Source of the DNA: Lycorma delicatula
Taxonomy: Eukaryota; Arthropoda; Insecta; Hemiptera; Fulgoridae
Direction of reading: 5' to 3'
Length of the DNA: 64,000 nt
NCBI RefSeq assembly: GCF_047948215.1
Contig: NC_134455.1
Coordinates: 153,990,575 to 154,054,574, forward strand
Position 1 is the stretch's first letter, and each line of letters opens with the position of its first letter. Made by a program: the position numbers and the translations under genes. A model generated the notes under the pieces. That model had not been told where the DNA came from and did not search any database. It saw nothing but the letters and a program-made list of their open reading frames with translations. This document shows positions 11,956 through 23,365 of the stretch, piece after piece.

Positions 11956-13500
11956 TATATATGGTCATATTATTTTTTTAAATTCATTAAAGAGATGGGA
12001 GATATCACGATAAAACCAATTTCAATTTACTTCAGAGGAATTTTAGAAAAAACCTCATTAAAACAAATTTGTTACCTACATTGCATTTATAAATCTAAAA
12101 TAAAAGAAAAATCTGTTTCATAAAATTCGACCTCCACCTTTGCAAATTATATATTTTTTTTATTCTTTTACTCATATGTCCTATCTGTGTAATACGTTTT
12201 TTGAAAGTTTATATTATATACAGAAATCTATCAATAAATGTTTAAAAATTGTATAAAATTACAGATCCCAGATATAAATACAGAAACTTTTTTTTTTAAA
12301 TTTTTTTTCGTATTTAGCTTTTCTTGAGGGAGTTATAAATTTAGAGAAAACTTATCTTCAGGAAAATTGTTAAGTTCAACCGATATATGAATATTTTTTA
12401 AAATTTTTTGTTTTAAATTTATTCCTGACCTCTAAAAAATATATATTCCGTATATTACATACATTGATTAATTTCTTTAGGATGAAAAGTAATATTTTAA
12501 AATTATTAAAAATTATAAATGACAGGATTTTAAATTAAATGGAAATTATTCTTTCCGAGGACTTTTCGAAAATATTTATGCAGCTCCTTCTTTGGCAGAG
12601 TTACAGTAGAACAGTTGTAAACGGTGCCAGACTTGTAAAGAAAACTACTTCAGTACGAAATACAGTACTATATAACACATTGGTTTTACATTTCTTTCCG
12701 TATTTTGTTTGTAGTTAAATTCTTTGTAAATTTATCATAATCTTACCATGAGATTATTTTCGAATGTTGATTTTTTTGTTGTATGCAGTTCCTCTATTTG
12801 TACTTTCTATCTGCGGATGAATATATCTGAAAGAACGATATTTTTATTTTGTTTTAGGATAAATAAAGGAATAGAGTTTAAAAAATACGTACGGATTGAT
12901 TGAATACAAAGTTGTATTTGAATTAACAGTTACTACACGCAGATAAACGAGAAAGAATTAAAGAACTATTCTTTATAGAATTCTCAATTTTCTAATATAT
13001 TTGGCGAATGAATGCGACTTTAATGTAAAAACAAATTAATTATCTAATTTAAAACGGATAAGCTTGTATTTTTTACCTTTTTAATTAATAAAAAATATAT
13101 TTTTACTTATATTCAACAACTGAATAAAATAATTATTTAAAAATTATAAACAATAAACCTAATTTCAAGTTGAATAAGTTAAATTAATTATCTTTTGTGT
13201 TTGCCTGAATATTCAACTTTGAGAATACCCGGGGATTACGAATATTAAAATAAGGAGTAGTTGATGATAAATATTAAATCCTAATTCAATTAATGTAAGG
13301 CTACTTTAATTTATTTTCAAAATTCTCCTTCACTCGTATTTCGTCGTATTTCTGATTAAACCACTAATTAAATTTTATGCTTCGTTTATTCTGAATATCT
13401 TCTGGTAATTTTATTACTTAAATTGTTTCTAAAGCATCTTTTTGTTCTTATTTATTTCTATTTTTAGAGGTTAATCACAGTAAGTTAACGACGAATTTGA
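11956..13500. other. AT-rich intergenic DNA
   Basis: A 67-codon frame at 11920-12123 is A/T-biased with no recognisable motif and starts inside repeat Q; I treat it as chance. Nothing else is supported. Confidence 0.45.
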
Positions 13501-13537
13501 CGCGCGCGCGCATATATGCATATATAAATACACACAA

Positions 13538-13572
<35 letters not shown>

Positions 13573-13573
13573 A
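13501..13573. repeat. Compound CG/TA/CA microsatellite
   Basis: (CG)5 then CATATATGCATATATA, then CA repeats, then a TA run. Nearly all of it is alternating purine-pyrimidine. Confidence 0.9.
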
Positions 13574-13701
13574 TTATAGACTGTATAAAAATATTATGCA
13601 AATAAATATATAATGTACCTACCTATTCAACAAAATGAATCAATGTTTAGTACAATACCGTATACAGATTGTAGATTTATATTTTGTGGAAAATAGTTAT
13701 T

Positions 13702-13756
13702 TTTTAAGAAGTAAAAATTAAATTAAAAATTTTAATTTAATCTTTACTTCCTAAAA
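13702..13756. repeat. 27-bp near-perfect inverted repeat
   Basis: Arms 13702-13728 and 13730-13756 pair at 25 of 27 positions with a single base between them. Both mismatches are A/C on the plus strand, so they become G-U pairs in a minus-strand RNA. Confidence 0.75.
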
Positions 13757-13994
13757 TTTATCATGACTGAATGACAATTTCATTTAAAGTTATAAAAAAA
13801 TTATATATATACTTGCTTTTACACAATTTAATTTATTGTCTACAAAATTTTTCTTCCTAAATTTAAATTATTATGATTTAATGTTATGAAAATTAGACTT
13901 AGAAAAATCTTGAGAATAATTTTAAATTAAATTTAGAAAACTATAGAAAGTGGAAAGACTGCCAGATTTTCTATATTTCCACCACCAACAATTT

Positions 13995-14076
13995 CACACA
14001 CAAACACCCACACACCCACCCACCCACACACACCCACCCATACACACACACACACACATACACATATATATATATG
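13995..14076. repeat. CA/CCCA microsatellite
   Basis: An irregular (CA)n and (CCCA)n tract that ends in a TA run; the GT-rich minus-strand reading frame through it is an artefact of the repeat. Confidence 0.9.
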
Positions 14077-14399
14077 TATAGATAAAATTGAAATTGAACT
14101 GACAAAGTAAAATATTTATTGTTTAATAGGAAAAAATATTTTCCGGTCATTCCGTACAATTAAAAATGTAAATAATTTTTTATTTATTACTTTTCTAACG
14201 AAATTTAAATTTGATAAAAGTAAAAAGGGAATAATTCGCAAATTGTTAAAAAGAAAACAATTGAAGTAAGAAATAAAGTATGCTAATAAATTATGCCGAA
14301 AACACAAACGAATTAGTTGAGTCCAAATTGATTACGGTGAAACTTCAGAATGAAATAGTGAAGTATGACCTAAGATAAATGAAAACGAAATAAGGACAA

Positions 14400-14640
14400 A
14401 ATGGATAGAAAAGTAGGATGATATTTTGAATGTAAAGGTAGGTGAGAAGACAATAGAGTAGGACGGTAGATATTAGTACGATGGACAGTGGATAGAAATT
14501 ACCATAAGTGGAGAAATGAGAAAGAGATGAAGATCTCAGTTGCTATGACAAAAGATACTTTTAAAAACCAAAGAAAAGTACTGAATAGAATAATGGAAAT
14601 CGGAGCGAAAAGAAAGGATTATAACCTTTATGTGAAATAA
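14400..14640 (+). pseudogene. Possible relic of a non-LTR reverse transcriptase C-terminus
   Basis: The plus strand around 14525-14610 reads KEMKISVAMTKDTFKNQRKV followed by LNRIMEIGAKRK. This resembles the conserved (R)IAMAK..F.....L segment found after the RT palm in CR1/Jockey-like elements of insects. Purine bias makes such a reading easy to get by chance, and no YADD or zinc motif is near. Weak call. Confidence 0.2.
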
Positions 14641-14825
14641 TATAGTTTGGCCGGTCGTGACCGTTACTACTCTTTTGATAGACAAATGTAAAAGTTAGAC
14701 CACATTAATAAAATATTCAACTTGACGAGGAAAGTGATGAATGAGAAAGTATAAGAAGGGTGGAAAAAGGAAGGTAATATACTGATAATGATAAAAGAAC
14801 CGAAAAACTTTTGTCAGGACTTATC

Positions 14826-15030
14826 CTTTCTTTTTCCTGTTTAGCCTCCGGGAATCACCGTCAGGGTATTACTTCAGAGGATGATATGTGTAGTCTCAGG
14901 TCGACCATTTTTCAGATGTGCGGTTAATTGAAACCCAACCACCAAAGAACATCGGTATCCACGGTATAGTATTTAAATCTGTATAAAAATAACTGATTTG
15001 AATACTAGATCGTGGATATCGGTGTTCTTA
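14826..15030 (+). repeat. SINE-like tail repeat P, copy 1, with foldback
   Basis: TTAGCCTCCGGGAATCACCG, TCAGAGGATGA, CTCAGGTCGACCATTTTTCA, GATGTGCGGTTAATTGAAAC and CAACCACCAAAGAAC match copy 2 at 63826-64000 block by block. Its end folds back: 14947-14978 and 14995-15026 are imperfect inverted copies (27 of 32) round a 16-base loop. Confidence 0.65.
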
Positions 15031-18000
15031 AGCGGACTTATCCGGGATCTCTATTCCTATTAGATGGGTATAAAAAGGACGGTTTCATTTAGCTGGAGCT
15101 AAAGTACGAGTACTTGTTGCATATAGCCAGTATGAATGCAACACTTATGTACACTTGTACTGGTAAGTTATTTTTGGACTAAGGACTAATTTATGATCTA
15201 AGTTAGATCATAAGTATTCATCTTGCTTTTACATGTTTTTACATTATCACGATATTCCAAAAATTAATTTAATTTATAAGATGGGATGTAAACCTACATT
15301 AAGAAAGGGAGGTAATTTCTGAAAATATGAGATTCAGAACACCCCTTGAAATGCAGTTCGTAATCAACAGTTCGGCCAGTCATCATTTACCATAAAACAT
15401 TTGTATGTTTCTGTTTCAATTCATAACTTAATCAGATAACATAACAAAAACTTTAAACTTTAATCAAAATTAAGGTTACCATTAGGAACAAAAATAACGA
15501 AATCATTCATTGATTAATTCAATTAATTCAAAATCGATAAAATAAACAGGTTAAAAAATACACATACAAGGACATAATACCAAATCCCTATATAGTTTAG
15601 TTTTCATGAAAACTCAAACATTTGGAAGCGATGTTTGAGTACAATGCACTGGATTAGGACGTATTCGTCATTTCACTCGCTTTAGGGTATGAAAAATATT
15701 AATATCAGCATTTTTTGCTTAAAGCTGGAGGCTAACACTTGATAAGAATACAAAATGAAAAATGTTCACATTTTTCCCCTTTAACATAACAGTAGTAAAC
15801 ATTTTGAAAATCTGACAAGGACCAAGCACATAACTTTCATTTTAAAATAAGTAAAAACTCTAAAATATAAAATTAAACAAAAACAAAAATATTTTTTCAA
15901 TAATTATTGAAAAATAATTTATGGGTTTACAATTTAAACACATTAAACATTTTTTTTAAAGTCTGGTACAATTTTAACAGTTAAAAGTGTTACATTTAAA
16001 TATATATAAGTGTTAGAGAAAATAAATATATATACACTATTATATAAAGTAAATATGTTAAAAAAATCATTTACAAGGAAAACTTTATTAGTAAAAAACA
16101 TTATTTATTTTCAACAGTTTGTCAAGAAAAACAGATTTATTAATAAAAATAATGAAATTTTAATATGCTGTTCTTATAACACTTTTAATTTATCACTAAA
16201 AATCAAAATCTAATCAGATGAAACTGATATAATTTAATAGATATGCTATCAAATTCTGCATAAATATGAAATCAGTATACTAGTACGGCACTCAAGATTA
16301 TGTAGATACAAATTAAATTACAAAGACTGAATTCAAAATTTTGAAACCCCTCATTGAAAAAAATTTACACAACATTTATTTATAAAGAAAAAATGAGAAA
16401 AATCAGTCATTCATTTGATTTGCTATTTTATAAAACCAACAGTTACAACCAGGATGTAAAAAATGACGCTCTCCAGATTTTTGTATTTTTTGACTTTTTA
16501 AGATTCTGTGAATTTAAATACATAAACATTTCGATAAAAAGGTTTTATGTATGAGGAATTGTATACGTGTATTAGCGTCTTTATTTTGTTTTATATACCA
16601 TTAACTGTTACCACGTAATCATGAAATTTTGGTTTAATGTTTAAAAATTAGTGGACTGATCCTAAAAGGCTTTTAAAAAGTCTGATAAGGTGATGTAGAA
16701 ATATTAATATAGATGTCATTGACTTCGAGGAACGTTGGAGTTAACGTAAATCTTACTTGTTTGGTGTTTTACCTTAAAAATAATATATTCAATTCTATTA
16801 TTTAAAAAAAATAACCTCCCACTCATTAAAATGGAATTTAATTAAGTTTGATAATGTGTATATTTACCCGGTTCAGGCTTATAATATCATGCTCATACTG
16901 TTATTACCAGCATGCTGGTACGGCAATCCTGTGCTTAGATTCGATACCACCTTGCAGAAAAAGTCTGAAACAGCGTTCTTTCTCGACATAGCCAATCAGC
17001 ATTGATCACCTATACCTGTTCAACAATAATATTGAAGTACGGAGTACTTAAACGTAGAAATGAAAGTAGCCCTTTTAACAAATTTAAAAAGGATTTTGTA
17101 AATTATAATGAGAAAAAGGAAGTAAAATAATTTATTATGGTAATTTATACTATTAAGAATAGTGGATCAGTATTGTTCAAATAAGAATATAAATATTTTT
17201 GGGTAACTGAACAGGCCGTCGAAATTTACTTGAAAGGAAAGAGAACATAAAATCCATAATAACATAGATCAGTCATGAAAATACCTGAAGAGTTCAACAA
17301 ACCTTAATAGCAGCTTGGCAAACATGACGGACTCATCCCGTACCAAAAACTTATTTCAACTAATCAACTTAAAACTAAAGTAAATATTTGCTTCAAATAG
17401 CTGAAAATATTTTACTTTGGATATTTTAAAACTTATTTCACGGTACTTTAAGACAAATTACCTTAGGACAGGGCATTTTACTGGTCAAAACAAAACTTAT
17501 AACTTTTTAACAAATATTTAAAAATAACTATAACTTTTAAAAATAAATTTAAAACTATTTCAACTATTATACTTATTTATTTAAATTTATTACTATTATT
17601 GTTATTAAATAAGGGTAAAAACTGTACAATTATTATTACTATGGAGAGGAAAATTTAAATTTTAAAATAAAATCAGCTGCTGGGAGAGTTCAGAGATATT
17701 TTAAATGCGTATATTAATTGATCATAAATTAAAAAACTCTTGTTATAAAATTTATTCCTGAAAAATGTTATTAATCATCTTTATAATAATAAATAATGCA
17801 AATATGTAAAACGGTATCATTGAATAAACGTGACTATAAATACTCGTTTTGTTCCTAATAAACAGTGAATATTGAAAATACGTCTTTTTTATATATCCTC
17901 TTTGGAATAATTGATTAATATAGATTATTATTTGCTAATACACTTTCAGTTCATTAAAACAAACATAAAACCTGTCATTAAATTTTTTTCACACTCAAAT

Positions 18001-18556
18001 AGCTATTAAATTACTAAAAATATGCTTGATAATTGGAATCCCACTGGTTATGAACGTCAAAATTGAATGAAAACGATGAGAAAAGATTAATTATTATAAA
18101 ATTAAGACACATTTTTGGAATTTTTGCTCGTGTTCCACACAGGAGTAAAATTACGTTAAAAGTAATCGAAAAGAAACCAAACAGTTAACAGAAAAGTGAC
18201 TGGAGAATAGAATAATTCAATAACACAAACGTTTTATCGTTATTCTGAAGCGAATAATAAATAATCTTCAAAACTCATTGGCAAAGTTAAAATTGATCGG
18301 TTTACTCATCTGTTACATTCGATTACATAATGAGATGAATAAATTAAGCAAATATAAAAGTACAGTATTTTGGTTAATGCAAAGAAACAATTGTCTAAAA
18401 TAAGTGTATTATTTTACTGATAATTTTAATCCTCTTCTGAGTAGAGGCAATCAGTATTATTATATTTTGTTTTCAACAGGAGACAAATCGATTAATAGCT
18501 TTACATTGTCTTTTCTAGTTTAATTTATTGCTGTGACGCAGGTAAAGCACCTGAGG
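15031..18556. other. AT-rich intergenic DNA
   Basis: Two A/T-biased frames (16010-16213 and 16354-16554) have no motif and are treated as chance. At 16900-16960, CAGCATGCTGGTACGGCAAT followed by AGATTCGATACC has a weak tRNA-like look (B-box-like) but no clear A box. No gene supported. Confidence 0.45.
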
Positions 18557-18569
18557 TGGTATAAGAGAC
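18557..18569. repeat. Target-site duplication of copy A, left
   Basis: TGGTATAAGAGAC is identical to 23353-23365. The two copies bound the R1-clade element exactly. Confidence 0.9.
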
Positions 18570-18723
18570 ACATCTCAACCTCGTAGGGGAAGACACCCGC
18601 CTTGTGACGCTTCCAGTCAGCACACCCCCTTCCGTTACTAGCACTGATGGTCTTTAACGGGAGTGGTCTTTCTCCCTTTAACTTTTACATCTCGTAGTAA
18701 TAAGTCAGGCCTCGTTGAGATGC

Positions 18724-18761
18724 CACCGATGTAAATGCCTCAGTAGACATTTACATCGGTG
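18724..18761 (-). other. 3' UTR stem-loop of copy A
   Basis: Arms CACCGATGTAAATG (18724-18737) and CATTTACATCGGTG (18748-18761) pair perfectly round a 10-base loop. Copy B has T-A where A has C-G at stem position 4. Confidence 0.85.
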
Positions 18762-19346
18762 ATTTTGAAACTCTGATTTGCCTTCGCTGCAGGCCTCGCC
18801 CAAATATCCTGAATGTCCTAAATAGTTTCCCTATGAACTAACTAACAGAGTTCGCGGATGCACGAACCCCGCACCTAGTTCTACATTTTACAGAGCAAAT
18901 TTCGTAAATGTTTCATAATAATCGAGGCAATAGAACAATAACATATCACCAAAAATGTTATTAGGAACAACGAAATTTAGTTCTAGTTCGCTTAGTGAAC
19001 AACTTTCAGTTCATACCCCTGACTTAGTTTCATTTGTTGACTCCGGTCTGGTCTACCAGTGAGAGGAGGATAGACCTCCTACTCCCACTCAGCTCTATTG
19101 GAGAGTCCCGCGTGACATTTACTTTCACTACTACCATTATCGAGATGCCGTACACCTTACAGCTGCATGGTAACCTATACGCTCGGCAATGCAGTCGTCG
19201 TTCCGCCGACAGCTAAAATTTAGTAACAATCATTAATAATTTCTAACTGACCGTGGCTCGATGCCAACACGCCTACCTCCAGCGAATCAACTGCCCAGGT
19301 GGTTCCTAGCAACTCGGGGACTACTATACCCCTTCAGCCGTCCTTC

Positions 19347-21830
19347 TCAGGGCGAGGAAACGGAGGAAACCAGCCATAATAGTCCATTCTCTACGAGTTT
19401 TCCAGCTGACTCGCAGATCAAAGAATTCACTTTCTCGAGCTTCCTAACAACTCTAGTACGTTCAGCCTCGTACCGGGGCAAATATAAAAAAACATGCTTC
19501 GCAGTTTCATCGACCCTAGAGTCCGGGCACAAACCCGAATCGACCAAACCAAACCTAGCCAAACTATTTCTAAATGTACCATATCCTGAAAGGCACTGAG
19601 TTGAGTACCGATTGAGAGAGACCCACCTAATTGCTCGCTAACATTTGAAATACCATTCGTGTATCAACCAGTAGAAGAATCGTTCCACCTAACTTGCCAA
19701 GAGTCAAAACTTTCGCCTTCAATCTCTCGCGTACGCCCAAAAATAAGAAGGCCTCCCTTCTTAGAAACATACCACTTGCTACGTTCTGTAGCTAGAATAT
19801 CAATGGGTTTTACGGCAGCGATTACAGACACAACAACTCTCGAGACAGTTCTATAGCTTCCGACAACAGCCAGCAATAAAAGACGCTGGGCTCGCAATAA
19901 AATGTCCCTATAGCATTTGAATTATAAACAATCTGCTCAAACGGGTGTAGCGTACAACATTATGGCCTCAGAGACACCTTTGTAAAGAATACGCGTGGTA
20001 CGATAATTCAACCCCCAATCGGGATGGAAGTCTCTATGAACACCAAAGAAGGCATCTATAGCCTTCCTTGCGACAAACTGAAGGTCTTCCCTGAATTGAG
20101 CCTCTCATCAAGGATAACACCCAGATATTTCTGAACGGTGACATACCTAATTGGAAAGCCATCCATCACGAAATGCGGGTGACGGGTTACGCTAGACGAC
20201 CTATAAGAAAAATCATAGTGGTTTTCACCGCACCGAAAACCATCACATGCTGAAGACTCAACAACCTAGTACCTTACATGTCTGTGTCTCTCTGAGTTCT
20301 ACCTCAGCACGCAAGTTACTCTCGACCAGCAGCAACCCATCGTCGGCATACGCCGCGATGCGGCAGCCACTGGGCATCCGCAACAGCATTAGAGAGTCGA
20401 ACTCAACAATCCAGATGAGTGGACCTAGAACACTGCCCTGTGGACAACCTTTTGACAAGGTCTTTTCTACTTCCGAGCCACCGTTACGAAGGACGACGGT
20501 TCTGTCGCTGAAATACCTCGAGGGAGTCTCAATCTCATTTTGCGTGAAACCACGCTGCAATTGGAACAAGGCAGAGAGCCACCAGTTACTGAAGGCCCCG
20601 GATATGTCCAAAAAGACGCCGAGTACATACTTGCACTCGCTGGTCGAATGCAAATCCATAACCCTACGTATAGCGTCCTGTGTGCTGTTGCCGGGGCGGA
20701 AACCATACTGGTCGTTCATCAACATAGGATTTAGAGTCAGCCTGCTATTGATCTATTGAAGCGGAGAGCGTCAAAGGCCGGTAAGAAGAACTTGCAGCGG
20801 GGTCCTTGTCCCACCTTTGAGGAGTAGTTTCAACTCACCACGTTTCCAACAAGCTGGAAAATGTCCAATAAAGAGGATTTTATGAAAAACCATAGTCAGA
20901 GGACCACGAATCACTGTCAACGTGCGAACAAGGAGTTCCACTGCGATATAATCATATGCAGGGGCTTTATTCCTAGCCAGGCCACAAATTACTTGGCGGA
21001 CCTCCGCCTCAGTAACTTCATAAGACAAACTCTCAGAGCGAAAACCTACAACTTCCCTTCGAACACGTCGATAAGAGGTTTCACTAACCTCAGTATCATC
21101 TAGAAGCAGATCGTTCATCACAAGAGTGAGGATACGATCTTTGTTTATTACAACATCATCCTGGCTCGAGAAAGCCGACAGAAGAATGTATTTTTTTTCT
21201 CTTATGACCAAGAACCCTATAGACGACACCCCACGGGTCTTTATTTTCCTGATCTTGTACAAAAGAGCGCCAGGAATCACGCTTAGAAGATCTAACCTTA
21301 TGAAAATACTCGATTCTTTCTTGACAATAGTCTGCAAGCAAGGCTGCATTCCGATCAGGATCACCCTCACGCTGTGCGGCTCTCCTGAGCCGACCCACAT
21401 CCGCTTCATCGCGGTCACCACTATGCCAAGAGGCGATTTGGCGTTCGCATCAGTACCTATAAGAACTGGACAACCTGCTACCAACCTAATAATTTTATCA
21501 TTTTACCAAACTCTGTTCAGTGGGATCCTTGTACTGAAAGTACGAAATAACAGAAACTAAATCCAGACTACCCACGGCAAGCTTGACAACGACGTGATGC
21601 ATGTTAAAGGCCTGCCGTATGAAGACGCTATCTAAAGACTTCCTGCACAGTACGGCGGATCTGCTCTAACAAACGAAAAAATTCTTCCAACCTGGGAAAC
21701 CTGACAGATCATCCTTAACCACGTACGGGTTTGCAGAACAACATCGAGGCTCCGTTTTTCGACAACTTCACCTAACTTAACTTGGACTACATAGGCTCCC
21801 TGGTTATTAAGTTATCCGAGCCTCAACAGC
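19347..21830 (-). pseudogene. ORF2/pol of copy A: endonuclease remnant plus reverse transcriptase
   Basis: Read 5' to 3' on the minus strand: endonuclease start (21490-21830), where the QEP catalytic region is frameshifted; VLIGTDANAKSPL (about 21440-21480) and then an internal deletion; the RT N-terminal region (20771-21380) with LARNKAPAYDYIAVELL; the RT palm (20258-20725) with QYGFRPGNSTQDAI, LGVFLDISGAF, CPQGSVLGPL and AAYADDGLLLVES, that is motifs 2a, A, B and C with the catalytic Asp residues kept; thumb (19664-19897); and the C-terminal finger (19347-19562), where LCPDS and HVFLYLPRYEAER show two of the CCHC Cys lost. Several frame changes separate the pieces. In an active element it would nick the target and copy the RNA. 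Confidence 0.85.
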
Positions 21831-22874
21831 TCATAAGTAACAACCGCACTCCTTACTATTAACCGAGTGCCTATGATTTTTACGCAACCTTTTACAGTTA
21901 ACGCAAGACGAAGGCTTCTTCTTTTGTCGTCGTCACGCTTGTGGCCATCCTCACCACAATGCGCGTAGACCGACGCATACTTACAACACTTGGCCCTGTG
22001 GCCGAAACAACACTTGAAGCACCGCGGCACGTAAAGGTATTCCTTTACGCGACAGGATACTAAATCCACGAAGATTCTTTCGTAAGACACAATCATCTGG
22101 TGGAGACGAGCACCTAATTCAAAAACTCCGTGATACCGTAGGGCATTACGCTTGCCAGTTTTGAAGACTAGCCTACACTGATCATTGAATGAGGTTTCAT
22201 CCAAGTCGGTGTTCTACTTTCGAATGAGAGATAGACGTCCTTGTCACAGAGGCTCCGATCAATGTCATAATCTATGACTCGAGGCCTATGTTTCGCTTGG
22301 GGTTAACTTTGACTGCAAACTTCTGGATGGCAGGAGGTACTGTAATGTCGCGGACCGTCTCCTTACTATCAGCGACAACTATCAGCCCCTTGCTGGTCTC
22401 CTTGATCCATATGTCCTTGATCTTCAGCTGCTTCCGGGTGTCACAAAAAGCAACCTGGAAGTCCAGCTTTAAGTTCTTGGTCGGAAGGGCCTTGGCCTCC
22501 TTGGGCTGGGACGCTACGGTCTCTAAGCCTTCTGCCACAGCAGAAAAGGCTTCTTTCACTTTCAGCCGACGAGGAAGAATTGTCTTTCTCGCGCCTGAGC
22601 TGACGGAGAACCAGGATCTCTATGAAGTAGTCCACGTCGTCCTGGACTACTTTAGGTAGCGGAGTAGAACTGCCAGGTCTGCCTTCGTTTTCTTGAACGC
22701 CTCAACTACCGGAATCAGTTTAGCCCGGGTGAGTATCTCTACCTCCATTTCTGAAACCTCGTCCTCAGAAGAAATTGAAGGTACTGGCTCCGAATTCCTC
22801 TTCCGCCTGGGCTTGCTAACTACCTTACTGTATCCTTCCACGGCCGGAGATTCCCTGTCCTGCTGGGACATCAC
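21812..22874 (-). pseudogene. ORF1/gag of copy A, two-knuckle type
   Basis: The N-terminus (22647-22874) carries a basic KPRRKR patch followed by an acidic Ser-rich segment, SSEDEVSEMEVEI. The middle (22272-22559) contains KEAFSAVAEGLETVASQ and KIKDIWIKETSKGLIVVADS, the RNA-binding-like part of R1-clade gag. The C-terminal part (21812-22204) has RCFKCCFGHRAKCCKYASV and YAHCGEDGHKRDD, a CCHC knuckle and an incomplete second one. The three pieces lie in different frames or are split by stops. Copy B carries the same protein at 52991-54230. Its family role is RNA packaging; here it is dead. Confidence 0.8.
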
Positions 22875-22899
22875 GAATTCTTGCTGTCTAAAAACCTAC

Positions 22900-23352
22900 T
22901 ACGATTAATATGGGCAAACCCACTTATGTGACGACTGCCCGCAGCGAGTACGGGCAGCTGGAGACCTGAGATATTCTCCTGTCACTGTTTATACCTCTTA
23001 GCCGCTTCTGGATCACTTATAAAATAACCACGGATTACGGCCCTCGTTCTGAAAAGAACGCAAGCAGGACTAGGTAGTAATCCCTTACTTGTCACAGGGG
23101 CTGACGACCAGAAGTCGTTGCAACCCAATTGCCGCGATGAGGCGGTACACGTTAAACAAATCTGTGCCTTATACTCGACAAGATAAAAATAAATGACAAG
23201 TCTACAATAAATAGTGCTACACAGCAGCCGCAGTATGCAGTCAGTTAGCCTGGTACTATCAGAAGGTTCACACACGACTGATAGCCAAATCAACGAACAG
23301 CAAACCAAGAAGCCACAGAACATTGGTAACGCACACAGGAAAAGACCAAAGT
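22900..23352 (-). promoter_or_regulatory. 5' leader of copy A
   Basis: This region aligns with 52557-53000 of copy B: shared blocks include TTCTGTGGCTTCTTGGTTT, AACTGACTGCATACTGCGG, CGACTTCTGGTCGT and TCCAGCTGCCCGTACTCGCT (element orientation). In non-LTR elements this part usually holds the internal pol II promoter; I infer that and cannot name the start site. Confidence 0.55.
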
Positions 23353-23365
23353 TGGTATAAGAGAC
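23353..23365. repeat. Target-site duplication of copy A, right
   Basis: TGGTATAAGAGAC, identical to 18557-18569. Confidence 0.9.

Larger units (their letters stand above)
18570..23352 (-). mobile_element. R1-clade non-LTR retrotransposon, copy A (full length, dead)
   Basis: A 4783-bp insertion in minus orientation: 5' leader (22900-23352), gag (21812-22874), pol (19347-21830) and 3' UTR (18570-19340). The perfect 13-bp direct repeat on both sides marks its ends. There is no poly-A tail; the element ends ...GGTTGAGATGT. Copy B (52557-58454) matches it over the leader, both ORFs and the 3' UTR. Compared with B it lacks most of the endonuclease, about 470 bp. Both ORFs are broken by stops and frameshifts, so it is not active. 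R1-clade elements retrotranspose by target-primed reverse transcription; no 28S rDNA is visible in the flanks. Confidence 0.9.

Noticed and set aside
13971..14159. 62-codon frame rich in Tyr, Val, Cys and Gly
   Set aside because: Produced by the CA/CCCA microsatellite read on the minus strand.
16010..16554. Two frames of 66-67 codons
   Set aside because: Lys/Ile/Phe/Asn bias expected from AT-rich DNA; no recognisable domain.
20247..22908. Plus-strand frames (for example 20247-20759 and 22288-22659)
   Set aside because: They lie opposite the RT and gag of copy A and carry no motif; the minus-strand readings have YADD, GCPQGS and knuckles.
18570..23352. rDNA-specific R1 insertion
   Set aside because: Flanks are AT-rich with no 28S rRNA sequence, and the target duplication does not match the R1 site.
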